Assembly (NCBI GenBank): GCA_963971425.1
Contig: OZ020514.1
Coordinates: forward strand, 24,602,602-24,666,601
DNA length: 64,000 nt
Reading direction: 5' to 3'
From: Bryoerythrophyllum caledonicum
Taxonomy: Eukaryota > Streptophyta > Bryopsida > Pottiales > Pottiaceae
Position 1 is the stretch's first letter, and the number at the start of each line of letters is the position of its first letter. A program made the translations under genes and the position numbers. Shown one piece after another: positions 36,186 to 46,621 of the stretch. A model generated the notes under the pieces. That model was not told the DNA's origin, did no database searches, and was given only the letters and a program-made list of their open reading frames with translations.

Positions 36186-36945
36186 AGGTTAGCTCGAGTT
36201 GAGCTAACTTGCAACCAGACAAAATACAATGTAACACCAGATTTGTTATATTGGGAGATTTAGCAACTCCCAAATTAATACATGTAGAACATAAGAGCTA
36301 AAGTGCACATCTAAACTTTACACTATGGACGGATATGAGTTTCCATTAAATTGGGAGGTAATATTCACTACAAAAATCCCTAGAAAAATAAGTACTACGA
36401 TTTAGGGTTACATTACAAATCTAACTATAATATTGAAAAGAAGAACACATTAGTCAACACTTCTTATATACCACATGTGTTCATTGAATATGAATAGCTA
36501 AATATTCACACTGAAGCCTTAGAAGTTACAAAATTCTCTCGAACCTACTAACCCAGATTAACACCATGCTGCAAGTTAGCTAAAAGTGAGCTAAATGACG
36601 GACATAAAGCCACTTGTAAGAGAATTAGCGAAACATATTCTGATGAGTCTTTTTTTAACTCAAAAGAATTTCAGTTCACCTTGTGGAATACACATTCGCT
36701 AAGAAAATAAGTAACGAGTTTCAAATGATGGTGTTCAGAAGTAGAAAAAAAGTTGCATACACATTAGCTCTCTTCAAACTAAAGTGTCCCCATTACTTAG
36801 AGGTGCAATTAACTCAGAATAGCAATTCCACACACTTTAGCTCCACTTGACCTAAAGTGCGCACCATTACTAAGTGCAGTGAACTAAAAAGAAGATTTGC
36901 TCACACTTTAGCGCCACTAGAGCTAAAGTGCGAACCAACATTTAC
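36186..36945. repeat. TTAGCTC palindromes upstream of composite gene 2
   Basis: A single palindrome (GTTAGCTCGAGTTGAGCTAAC) lies at about 36186-36208. Three more lie in a ~64-bp-period block (about 36758-36945), with cores CACTTTAGCTC and GAGCTAAAGTG joined by variable centres and followed by GCACCATTACTAAGTGCAGTG. The same 64-bp unit recurs at 53.3 and 55.1 kb. Confidence 0.7.
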
Positions 36946-37735
36946 TTTCTATCATTTACCATAAAGGCAATTACTGGTGTTATTGGTTTCAAGATTAGAA
37001 GCAATTTACCACATTGTTATTTAAAAAAAGAAACAAAAACATACTGCAAATTATCACTAATATGCAAAAACAATGGAGAGAATATTTCATAGCAATCATT
37101 GGCATCAGATATAGCCATACAGAGTGTAATCGAATACAAATATCTATAATCTCAGCACCAATGGATCGAACCATACTACATGAAGTATCATGCATCAGAA
37201 TCTAAAATCTAGGAAAAAGAAAGTCCATTTATCTAAGTCTATTACGATTCAGACCTGGCAAGTGCTTCCAAGGAGACCTTGAAAATCCCTACTTGATCCT
37301 TCCGAATTTTTGTAGTTGAATCTTGTACATGACCTCCATCCCTCTTTGCGGACCTAGGTTTCGATGCTGTCAAGATTGAATCGGTACTCTCCCACGTTAT
37401 GGCTATCCCCTTTTCACCTATCCAGCAAAGGTTGCAATCTGTATCCCAATCTTTAGAGAGCTTCAGAACATCCCGATTGCGCAATATAGGGCGGAAGAAC
37501 TAAATACAGACGGTGTTTGGCATATTACGGTTGAAGTTAGGATCTGAAATTGCTTGTAGGGTTGTCTACATAGACGGACAGGGGCCCAAAGACAACCAAT
37601 GGATGGACAATCGGACGGACAGACATGACGGACAATACTTTTTGGCGGAGAGTCGCGTGTAAAAAAATTACAAACCCTAAATCAAATTTTCTACTTACTC
37701 CCTAGTAAAACACGTGTGCCCGACACGTCAAACGG
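36946..37735. other. Spacer with unconvincing short frames
   Basis: A minus-strand frame at 37484-37242 (80 codons) has mixed composition but no motif, and no visible partner elsewhere in the window. Nothing else is recognised. Confidence 0.35.
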
Positions 37736-37739
37736 CTTT

Positions 37740-38135
37740 CCACATCACATCAAGGGGCGGGCACTTGCCTTTGGACCGCGCGCGCAGCATTTGGGGCCGG
37801 GCGCGTACCAATCAGGCCTGGGCGCGTTCATGTACGACTGGGCGCATTCCAATTAGGGCCGAGCACGTACCAATTAGGGTCGGGCGCATACCAATTAGGG
37901 TCGGGCGCGTACATACAGGGCTGGGCACGCACCGTCAACGTCGGGCGCGCACCGTTAGGGGCCGGGCGTGCAGTGTACCGTTGTGGGTCACGCGCGCACG
38001 ACCCTACCTTAAACCGTTGTGGGTCACGCGCGCACGACCCTACCTTAAACCGTTGTGGGTCACGCGCGCACCTGTTTATCGGGCGCGCGCGGTTAAAGGC
38101 CGGGCGCGCGCGCTCGTGGGGAGCGTTTGCGCCTC
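37740..38135. repeat. GC-rich 21-bp minisatellite, array A
   Basis: Units such as GGTCGGGCGCATACCAATTAG repeat with a 21-bp period. The 3' end switches to a 37-bp unit containing CCGTTGTGGGTCACGCGCGCA. Because 21 is a multiple of three, a frame stays open across it (37714-38151), which is not evidence for a protein. Confidence 0.8.
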
Positions 38136-38392
38136 AAAAGGGCTGAGGTAGAAATAATTTGAAAGAATACAATTGTACAAGGGTGGTCTAACCTTAAATT
38201 TTTTTATTTCAATGTGGTGCCTTCATGAATGGGCACTCTTTACTCTAAGTACATATTTTAAGACACGATACTATTGTATATTGCAATCACCACACCACTA
38301 AATGTAGTTTCAACATGTAGTACCCTCGTATCCATCATCTTTTAATCATTTGAGCTCTTTGATTCTTCATTGTGTTTCCGCTTCCGATTTAA

Positions 38393-39190
38393 TCAGCAAA
38401 CATTTTGGGGAAGAGAGAGCCCACGAAGCACCACGGTATTGTTGCCAGGTACCTCATCGCAATCCTCATCGTCTGCATCATCGCCCGATGATGAGAAGTT
38501 CTTCGTTGAATTTTCCAAGACTGGTGCCACGTACTCCTCAATCTTCAAGGCCAAGTTTTGTAATTGTAGCTCGGCTCCAGTAGTTGATGCGGCGTTCACA
38601 AGTCATTTTACTTGGATATTCTTCCTTTTGTTTGTTACTCCATCCATGTTTTAAGAGCGGTTGCCTTTGGCCCCAATGACTCTCTCTGAGGTTCCGCTTC
38701 GTCAAGGTCCCGTGATAAAAGAGAGAGTACCATTGTTCTCGCCCCTTCGTGTCCCTGAATGGCTTCTCATAGTAGAGGACCCAACCCTTGCTGAGGGAAG
38801 TTGTGGGGTTAGTATTGCGCGCTCCATACAACCATTTGGGCCAAGTGCGCTACAGTGGACGGATGGCCAAACTATGGTTGAAGAGGTCTTTTTCTTTACA
38901 TGTACAAGAGTTTCTTCCAATTGATGTGGTACTTAGAGCACGTGGCCGCCAAAACAAATCTTGGAGTGGCATGTCTTCCTCTATGTCCGGTTCTATTGCT
39001 TAAGAAAAAACCTGAGTGCTCCTCACAACTTCACTGGACCCCGTGGTGGCCATTGGCTCATGGGATTCATTATTGTTTCCACCACTGCTCACTTTGTTGA
39101 CATTGTGAGGAAATGCATTGTGCGCTACAATGTCAATGCTATGACCGTCGGGATCCATGGTTCGAATTGGCGTGACGAGGTGGAGAAATT
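38393..39190 (-). pseudogene. Unrecognised degraded coding remnant
   Basis: Minus-strand frames between 39190 and 38393 give connected hydrophilic peptides (PDGHSIDIVAHNAF, AIEPDIEEDMPLQDLFW, LYYEKPFRDTKGREQW, QNLALKIEEYVAPVLE) separated by stops and at least two frame changes. One stop precedes AIEPDIEEDM and is TAA. I do not recognise the protein. The plus strand also has open frames, so strand is not certain. Confidence 0.25.
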
Positions 39191-39204
39191 CAAAGGTGGA
39201 GAAA

Positions 39205-39308
39205 TACAAAGGTGTCAATAGACACCTTAAAAAACTTCCCAAAAGTGCCAAGCAAGGAGCCGCCACGTGGCATGTACAGGCCAAAGCGCCTAGGAAGTGG
39301 GGCCCAAA
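39205..39308. repeat. ~100-bp dispersed repeat with GGTGTCAATAGACACC palindrome, copy 1
   Basis: The sequence from AAAGGTGTCAATAGACACC through GCCGCCACGTGGCA to GGAAGTGGGGCC aligns along its length with 41786-41886. Both copies stand directly upstream of a GC-rich 21-bp minisatellite, suggesting the two parts duplicate together. Confidence 0.8.
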
Positions 39309-39349
39309 ACTTGAAAATCCAATAATTATAGAATCAGTGACCTATGGCA

Positions 39350-39690
39350 AGCGCATACGACCAAGAGGCGCGCGTACGCGAGAGGGCTGTGCGCGTACGC
39401 AAGAGGGCTGCGCGCGAACGCTGAAGGGTTGCGCGAGTACGATATTTGCATGCGCGCGTACGCGAGAGGGGTGCGCGCGTACGCTGTTTGTATGCGTGTG
39501 TACGCGAGAGGGGTGTGCGGTTACGCGAGGGGGTTGAGCGCGATCGCGGAGGGGTTGCGCGCGGTCGCGATGAGGCTGCGCGCATACAAGATGGGGCTGC
39601 GCGCGTACGACACGAGGCTGCATGCGTACGCGACAAAGCTGGTCGGGCGCGTTCAAGCAGGGTCGGGCGCGCACATTTCTGGATCGAGCA
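39350..39690. repeat. GC-rich 21-bp minisatellite, array B
   Basis: About fifteen units like GAGGGCTGCGCGCGTACGC follow a 21-bp period. Arg/Ala/Cys-rich frames on both strands (39334-39751) stay open because of the period and are artefacts. Confidence 0.85.
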
Positions 39691-39699
39691 CCTACCTAG

Positions 39700-40800
39700 T
39701 GGAGAGAACTTGACATACTCTAATTTCCAAAATTCCATTTCTGACATGTAGAAATGCCAATGTAAACTTCAAACAAGTTAACATGACAGATCATCTACAT
39801 AAAATTACTAATTTGCAATTAGTACCATGAATTCTATAAAAGTAAAAGTTGCATAAAGTGGGTAGATTGGGTTTGTATATGGCAATTTTTTTCTCTGTTA
39901 CAATATATTACTACAATTTTGGCACTATTACAATTTAGTGAATTTCTTTGGATGGCTTCAATGATTTGATTTCTATCTTCCGGAAATCTATGAGCATGTA
40001 CAGAAAATCTGATTTACGTACAAAAAAATCATAAACAATAATATTTTTGAAATGTTCAAGGAAAGTAGTCAAACACTATAATGTTTTAAAAACATCGTCT
40101 AAAAGTGTTCTTAACACAAAACTTATACTTACTTAATGATTTTTTGAGGAGAGTTAGTACCTTCAATTAGCATGGAAAATGATTTGTATGGCAAACTTAT
40201 ACTCATATTTAGATATAATATGGATAATTTATATCGTAGAATGCCATCTCTTATCATTTGGAAGGCCATCGCAATTAGTTATATATAATTCAACCAAGAA
40301 TAATAATGTTGCATTAATATTGGGGATTTTGTTACATCCCAAATCATTTATTATGCAAGAAAGTAACATGATTTTTAGTGTTTAGTCTTATGATTGACAT
40401 GTTTGAGACAAAAATTTAAGTTTTATTCTTCAACACATGATATAAATTCCACTACAAAAAAATTCTCGATGATACTATAGACTATTGTAGTCGGTTATCA
40501 AATATTAGACAAAAGTGAATTTAATTTATTGACTAGGGTGCATGAAGTTGTACAATCATGGAAGATCATAATACAATCATCAAATATTTAATTTAAACGT
40601 ATACAAGAGTGTACAAAACATTCAATTTATTACATTGTACAAATTCAAAAACATGCTCAACCATACAAACTTGATTAACGTTTTCAACTAAAGCCATTTA
40701 CAAATGAAGTGCAATTTACAAAATTCACAAGGTCTATGATTTCAAAATGTTACAAAATTGCCCGTTTATCCTTCATGGCACTACTTCCACTGCTATCAAA
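39700..40800. other. AT-rich spacer, no gene seen
   Basis: The longest plus-strand frame (40179-40385) is AT-driven. CACTACAAAAAAATTCTCG at 40450 resembles a CACTA-type end, but no matching opposite end was found. Confidence 0.4.
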
Positions 40801-40802
40801 TT

Positions 40803-41756
40803 CTACGACTTTAAAGTAAACACCAACTTTGCGTATTCCTGGACTTGATCGTCCTTTTCTTGGAGTAGTGCGCGTAATTTTTGAAGTTCTTCTTTGTTGC
40901 GGTTGGCTTCTTCTACTAGATTCTTGTTTTCCTGTAAACTCTGCTGATATTTAGCAAGAAGTTGAAAATGAGCCTCTCGGCCAATTGGAACATCATCAGA
41001 AGACTCTAGATTTTCACTGATGTTCTCATATGCAACCGCGTCCATCTTAGTTGGATCTTCTTCCTTGCTGGAATCTTCTCCAATTGTTGACGTTTCTTGG
41101 AGGGCAGAATCTAGCCAGTTGCATTTAATAAAGCCTTCAATCTCCTTGGAAAAAGTTGAGTCGCACCCAGTGTCTGAGTTGTCAGTGGAAGTGTTAGACC
41201 ACACGACTTCCTCGTTTGGAACTTCAACTTCCTTTGCCTTTTTTCCTAGAGCTTCGCCTGGAAACTTGCGCTCTATTGGTAGTGTCGCCGTGGATACTGG
41301 TGTCATCTTGGAGTTTGGCTGTATTTCCATTGTCCTCCAATCGACTAATACTTCGAGTATAATTTCTACATACATTATACGTAAAATGGATAGATTCACC
41401 TCGTTCCGGTGAACCTTTGCCCTATTGTAGATGTGCTGGTACGCTTGGATGCACCATTTTTTGAATACTTCATTGGTGCAATAATTTAAATTTCCCTTGT
41501 TGTATTTCCGAAGTTGCGAATACCGCGAATGCGGCCACATTCGTCCCAAATGACACCAAGCAATGTACTTTGCACACTGTGTAAATGTCCACGGACTTGG
41601 TACATTTTCCCAGCCTTGAAATGCCTTCAGCTCACCATCGATGAATATGTGAATGCATTTCTTCTACTTGTGGTTGCGTACTTGTCCCGCATCATGCTGT
41701 CATTTCTTCATATTCTTCTCGGAATCCTGAATCATAGAAGGGCCACTTGAGTCCAT
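40803..41756 (-). pseudogene. Unrecognised single-exon protein, paralogue of 42232-43437 (member 1)
   Basis: From an ATG at 41756 one minus-strand frame runs 318 codons to the stop at 40803 with only two nonsense codons (TGA near 41700, TAG near 41667) and no frame change. Readable parts are KKCIHIFIDGELKAFQGWE, SPWTFTQCAKYIAWCHLGRM, YNKGNLNYCTNEVFKKWCIQ and VDWRTMEIQP. An acidic stretch follows, with a C-terminal coiled coil (LQENKNLVEEANRNKEELQK; LQEKDDQVQEYAKLV). The N-terminal 150 residues align with the neighbour (RMHVFNNLAKFAFEDWQ, NKANLKYCINEQFRN, VDWKTVRKTP). The TAG before KKCIHIF faces the Gln of LQKKRMHVF there. Function unknown; a Trp/Cys-rich fold plus coiled coil could be a DNA- or protein-binding module. 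Confidence 0.5.
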
Positions 41757-41785
41757 GCTTTTAACTAGCATGAAGGGGTGCCGGG

Positions 41786-41886
41786 AGTAAAAAGGTGTCG
41801 ATAGACACCGTAGAACACTTCCCAATAGTGCTTAACAAGCAGCCGCCACGTGGCAGTTGCAGGCCAAAGCGCGTGGGAAGTGGGCC
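41786..41886. repeat. ~100-bp dispersed repeat with GGTGTCGATAGACACC palindrome, copy 2
   Basis: Homologous to 39205-39308 in the same orientation, including the CACGTGGCA and CAGGCCAAAGCGC words. It starts just upstream of the 5' end of the minus-strand gene at 41756 and leads into minisatellite array C. Confidence 0.8.
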
Positions 41887-41929
41887 TATCGTGCCACGAT
41901 TTTCAAACTTATGGTATTGGTGCGCATGC

Positions 41930-42150
41930 CCTCCGAAGGCCGCGCACGTACGAGAAGGGAGAGGCGCGTACGAACATCGTGGTCGGGCGCGTGCAAATGG
42001 GGCCGAGCGCGCGCAAGCGCTTTGGGGCCGGGCACGTGCGCTTTGAGGCTGGGCGCATGCGACTGGGGGCCGTGCTTGTGCGAATGGGGGCCGAGCGCGT
42101 GCAAACACTAGTCGGGCCCGTGCGCTTTGAGGCCGGGCGCGCTCAAAGCT
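41930..42150. repeat. GC-rich 21-bp minisatellite, array C
   Basis: Units such as GGGGCCGGGCACGTGCGCTTT repeat with a period close to 21-22 bp. Open frames on both strands (41761-42152) follow from the repeat and are not called as genes. Confidence 0.8.
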
Positions 42151-42231
42151 GAACTAGTTTCGTGCTTGGATTGGGTGGGGAAAACAACAGAGAATCCTTG
42201 GTGCCGATGGAATCAACAAATGGCTGCGCTA

Positions 42232-43437
42232 CTACAGTTGGCGGCGGTAGAAATACGGACGGACGACTAGCGAAGCGTTGACGCGGTGGTCTCGTTCGAG
42301 TCTCAGCAAACAGCTAGTAATGTTGCCAACCAGATTGACAAAAATTGTGTCGTCCACACCTCGAGCAACACCGCCAATATTAGCCTCGCTCGCAACACGT
42401 TCTCGACGCAACTCTTCTATAAAGTTTGCTTGCTTGGTGATAATATCACCCTTTTCACTGGATTGCAGCCTGAGGTTCTGAATATCTTCTTGGAGACGTT
42501 GAATCATCTCATCCTTCAAGCTTATAGTATCCAAAAACTCCTGGTGAGCATCGACGATCGTACTTTTGGACCCTGTTGCTACATGCCTGGTGTTGGAAGT
42601 GGTGACTACGACATCCATCATTGGCATTTCATCCATAACATGGATGGATTCTTCATCTCCAACACCCCCAAGCCTCGCTATGGGTTCATCATCGCCAACA
42701 AGATTTACAATTGGTAAATCTACTTGGCCAATTCCTTGAACCATCAAAAGTCTTGCTTGGTGCAGCTTCACTCTTTGCCGCTTTTTTCGTGAAGTATGCT
42801 CCACTAGAGAACTGGATGAACGCCGACATACACGTCCATCTCAGTCCAAATTAGGTGATGAATCTGACTTTACTAGAGGTACTTCTTCTGGGCCATCCGT
42901 TTTCTATGGCCCTAGTGCTCTAAAATGAAACATTAGATGCTGCTCTCTAGGCACATCAGCATGCATCCACACCCTCGGCATTTTTGGAGTTTTCCGCACA
43001 GTCTTCCAATCCACTCGCTTATTGAGAAGGACCTCCGCATATACCATGCGAGCGTGATAGAGGGGACAATCATTGCGGGGCATGAATTCAAGCTCATATA
43101 AGTATTGGTGCGCTTGAAGGGCACAGTTTCGAAACTGCTCGTTGATGCAATATTTCAAATTCGCCTTGTTTGTGCGACGATTTACTAACTGGTGGTGTGG
43201 AGGAAACATCTTCAACACGTGGCACCACTCGATGTAATCCTTGCAAGTGACGGACGACCATGTCGATGGCTCATCTTGCCAATCCTCGAATGCAAATTTT
43301 GCTAGATTGTTGAACACGTGCATCCGCTTCTTTTGGAGCTTCCCGTGCCTCGCCCTATCTCTGTCTTTCTCTCTCTTCGTCTACGTGGTGGACATTATTG
43401 GTTGTTGTTGGGCTTCCGGCGCACTCTCACTTTCCAT
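42232..43437 (-). pseudogene. Unrecognised single-exon protein, paralogue of 40803-41756 (member 2)
   Basis: From an ATG at 43437 one frame runs 402 codons to 42232, broken only by TAG near 43390, TAG near 42911 and TGA near 42856. It starts MESESAPEAQQQPIMSTT and has a basic stretch. Then comes the Trp/His/Cys-rich region shared with the neighbour (YIEWCHVLKMFPPHHQLVN, QAHQYLYELEFMPRNDCPLY, VYAEVLLNKRVDWKTVRKTP), a Lys/Arg patch (SRKKRQRVKLHQ), an acidic part and a coiled coil (LKDEMIQRLQEDIQNLRLQ). The same order in both members and the head-to-tail arrangement point to a tandem duplication. No function is recognised. Confidence 0.5.
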
Positions 43438-43689
43438 AGCGGAACACTGTAAAAAAATCTACCAAAATATTCGTTAACTACGCTAAGCTCTATCTCAAAA
43501 AAACAAACGAAAATTACTACTTAGATTTCAAAATAATCCAAGGTAGTGATGTTAATTAAATCGACCCGTGAACAAAGGTAATGCAATATGTCCTAGTTAT
43601 GTGTGCAAATCTAGAGCCCCAATTGAAGATCATGCAATCAGCCACTTTAAAAAGATAGTTGACGAAAACAATTTTCGATTGGAGTTTGT

Positions 43690-44065
43690 GAGATGGGCTG
43701 GGCGCGCGCGGCCATTTATACTTCTAGGTCGGGCGCGCACGCGACATTGGGATTGGGCACATGCCGTATGCGGACCGGGCGTGTACGTTGGAGTCTCGCG
43801 CGTAGGATTCAAGATCTCGGGTATACGATTCCGGGCCTCGCGCGTAGGATTAGGGGTCGGGCGCGTGGAATCTGGGGCAGGGCGCATGCGGGAACGGGAT
43901 GGGCACATGCCAAAACTAGCCGAGCGCGTGCGCGAACAAGTAGGGCGCGAGCGATAATGGTTGGGCACATACGGGAACGGGCCGGGCGCATTCGGGAATA
44001 GGCCGAGTGCGAGCGGGAACGGGCCGAGCGCGTGGCACCTAGATCAAGCGCATGCGGACGCGCAT
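43690..44065. repeat. GC-rich ~21-bp minisatellite, array D
   Basis: Units such as GGGCGCGTGGAATCTGGGGCA and GGGCGCATTCGGGAATAGGCC repeat with a period near 21-30 bp upstream of the kinase-like gene. The four arrays A-D span 6.3 kb, each next to a coding remnant. Confidence 0.75.
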
Positions 44066-44086
44066 GCGAGGCCACGATTTTTCATT

Positions 44087-44096
44087 TTACTATAAA
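44087..44096 (+). promoter_or_regulatory. TATA-like box before the kinase-like gene
   Basis: ACTATAAATG stands about 175 bp before the ATG at 44266, at the 3' edge of minisatellite array D. The spacing would put transcription start near 44120 and leave a leader of about 145 bp. Inferred from sequence and position only. Confidence 0.35.
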
Positions 44097-44265
44097 TGGA
44101 ACAGATTCTAATCTCAATCACATAGGCTCCTCTCAAGTGGCTCTTTGTCCTAGTACTATTCTTACTTTGCTAGGAACTTAGAGGGGGGCCACCACACATT
44201 GGGTCCGGGGGAGGTTTTGATTTTTTTTTTAAAATTATAGTTTGTGTAGGGTTGTGATTATTGCA

Positions 44266-45852
44266 ATGGCCACTGATCGTAATACTGGAAAGCGGCCCGC
44301 GTATGTTGATTTAGATGCTCCAAATGCATCTGAGCGTCCACCTACTAGCCTTGCACAGTGGAGCCGCAATCTTTTCGCTCAACCGAAGGCACCGTCGAAG
44401 AGGGCGAAGCAAAAAATGTATGCGCAGAAGAAGGATGCCGGTTATCCACCAAAGGAGTATACTGCATTTCTTCGAGGTGTGGCAATACAATACTACCGTC
44501 GATGGTGTGAAACTGACGTGGTGCGATTCCGTCAAGTTTATTTGGAGAAGGGAGAGCCAGGAATCATGTGCCTACAAGCCGACCTCTAGTCAAAATTCGA
44601 GCGCGCTCTGGAGAGTTCTGAATCGTTCAAGGATGCATACGGCATGAACCACTATGCCTCATTCATGGAGAGAGTAATCACTCAATGCACGAGTAATGCA
44701 TCGCATGTATTCGATTGTGAGGTGAAAAAACCTCGCGAGGGCCAGCATCAGCCCCGAGACTTGGAACTCCGCAAGTTCCTCGAAGGTGTGAAGACCACCA
44801 TCGGCAGGTTTTCAAGTTCTCGTACGAGAGGCATGCCTTGGAATGAACATCAATTAAGTCAGCCATGGAGGAGCATATGTTGCACAGCATGCAATTTTTT
44901 CCAGAAGACAACGGAGTTTATGGACTTTCCGGATATGACGCCGTTGGTGGATACGGAAAGGTTCGGAAGGTCCGCATCGTGGGTGTAAGAGCCAATTCGG
45001 CATACATGGAGTTTGTCGGGAAAATGCCAACGGCGTCTCATCCGAAGGAGAAATTTAGACAAGGGGTCTCACGAAGCCATGATATGACATGTTGCACACC
45101 CAGGAGTTATAAAGTTTTGGGCAGTGAATACGGAGAATATGGGGGCGTACACATTGTGGTGGAATGGTGGTAGCTAGGCATATTTTAAAACCGTCGATTC
45201 AAAGGCAAATCTGGCGGCTTCGAGCAACTCAATTCTTTGAGCTCCATATATCTCGGCGGAGGATACAACACAAATCTAAGCCTTTCAGAAGAATAGAGCA
45301 AGACTTGCTTGGGCTTTGATGTGCACCATGGCCCAAGTCCACAAGGCAAATATCATTTATAATGACATCGCTCCCACAAACGTGCTTCTCCACTTTCCTC
45401 CAAAGAAACCAGGGTCCGTCTTCATTGGCGTTTGTGATTGGGGAATTGCGAGCCGAGTATCACACGAAGAGCCATCAAAATATGGATTTCGGACAGACAC
45501 GGAGCTGGACAATCAACACCGTAGACGACATTGGGTAGCTCCAGATTTGTTTTACAAATTCGGTCCACAAGATTTGGAAACGGCATTGGATGTGATGCAG
45601 CGGCGTCACCAATACACCCAGCTCGCCGATTCGTACTCCGTTGGGTGGATGGCTAGAGCGATTTGGGAGAAAGAATCTGACTCAACATTCTTCAAATCAA
45701 CCGTCAACTACGCAGCTTTTTAAGTGAAGATCGAGAAATTACTGGAGCGAGATCCCCTCAAATGTCCAACACTCTACAAAGTGGTTGACGAGCTAATGGC
45801 TAAACCATTCAACTTTGAAGTTCTGGACGCTTGCTTCCGCTATAAGATATAG
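44266..45852 (+). pseudogene. Atypical protein kinase-like protein, broken
   Basis: The N-terminal 200 residues (MATDRNTGKRPAYVDLD onward) are basic and unrecognised, with one TAG at 44587. After a frame change near 44870 a kinase N-lobe appears: GYDAVGGYGKVRKVRI is the Gly loop, and the Lys of EFVGKMP is the likely ATP lysine. A second frame change near 45190 leads to the C-lobe: IIYNDIAPTNVLLHF replaces the usual HRDxKxxN, keeping Asp and Asn but losing His, Arg and Lys. CDWGIAS replaces DFG, HWVAPDLFY is the APE region, and DSYSVGWM is the DxWxxG region. TAA at 45721 precedes a last helical stretch. Kinases move phosphate from ATP to proteins; this variant keeps the metal-binding Asp residues, so the ancestor may have been active. 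Confidence 0.6.
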
Positions 45853-46620
45853 CAATTTTGACTTAGCGTATTGATAGTGAAGGACAATTGTTGATCATTT
45901 TGCAATATGTATCGGCATTGTGATGAAACGGTGCGTTTTGCCCATCTCGTGATAATTAAAAGATTAACATTTTTCATACACATTGCGACATGAAGCTCAT
46001 GCATGTTAAGCAGTGAGAGAGCGCGCGCGACCCCTGAATTCAATACCCGTACGTGCGCATCCCCAAACGCCACGCGCCCGACCAAGCCCCCACCATTCCA
46101 CCAATTCCATCATTCCACCATTCCACCATTTTGCAACCGTAAGACCTCTAGGCTTACGCAAACCGGTATACCCATGGTGTTGAGCTGCATAACCACCGGC
46201 AGAGTCCTTCGCATTCCGATAGAAAGTACTCGAACTTACACCCATGATTTTTATTCAAGCATGGGCACAAACATCCACACCCTCTAGAGTCACAACCTTT
46301 CTACCTGCAGCGTTTCTATGAAACTGTCTATGAACGTCGAGTTTGATATGATTTCCAAATTGCACACTGGTCTCACTGTACAAGCACGTCCGGAGGACTT
46401 ATATTTTATCTCTAGGATAGTGTTGAACACAGTTTTGAATGCAACAACTATTGCTCGCAACTACGTTAATGGAATGAGGGGTCATGAGGAATTTAGCATT
46501 CTTGGACACTGTTGGACGTGTATTCCTTGAGGAATTGTCGTACAAACGGAAGCTCCCACCTTGAGGTTTGTTACGCTCAACCAACCAGACATTGTAAACA
46601 TCTTGTGGGAAGGCGTTCCC
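45853..46620. other. Spacer with an ATTCCACC microrepeat
   Basis: A run of (ATTCCACC)-like units lies at 46093-46130. Short frames on either strand (46003-46287, 46006-46245) overlap it and are not supported. Nothing else is recognised. Confidence 0.45.
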
Positions 46621-46621
46621 A

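Noticed and set aside
37242-37484. Minus-strand 80-codon frame as first exon of composite gene 2
   Set aside because: It does not resemble the first exon of gene 3 and has no supporting splice signals; left uncalled.
39334-39751. Arg/Ala/Cys-rich frames on both strands
   Set aside because: The 21-bp period preserves frame in every reading; these are repeat artefacts.
36371-40470. Second CACTA element (CACTACAAAAA at 36371 and 40450)
   Set aside because: The two ends are in the same orientation, and no inverted partner or target duplication was found.
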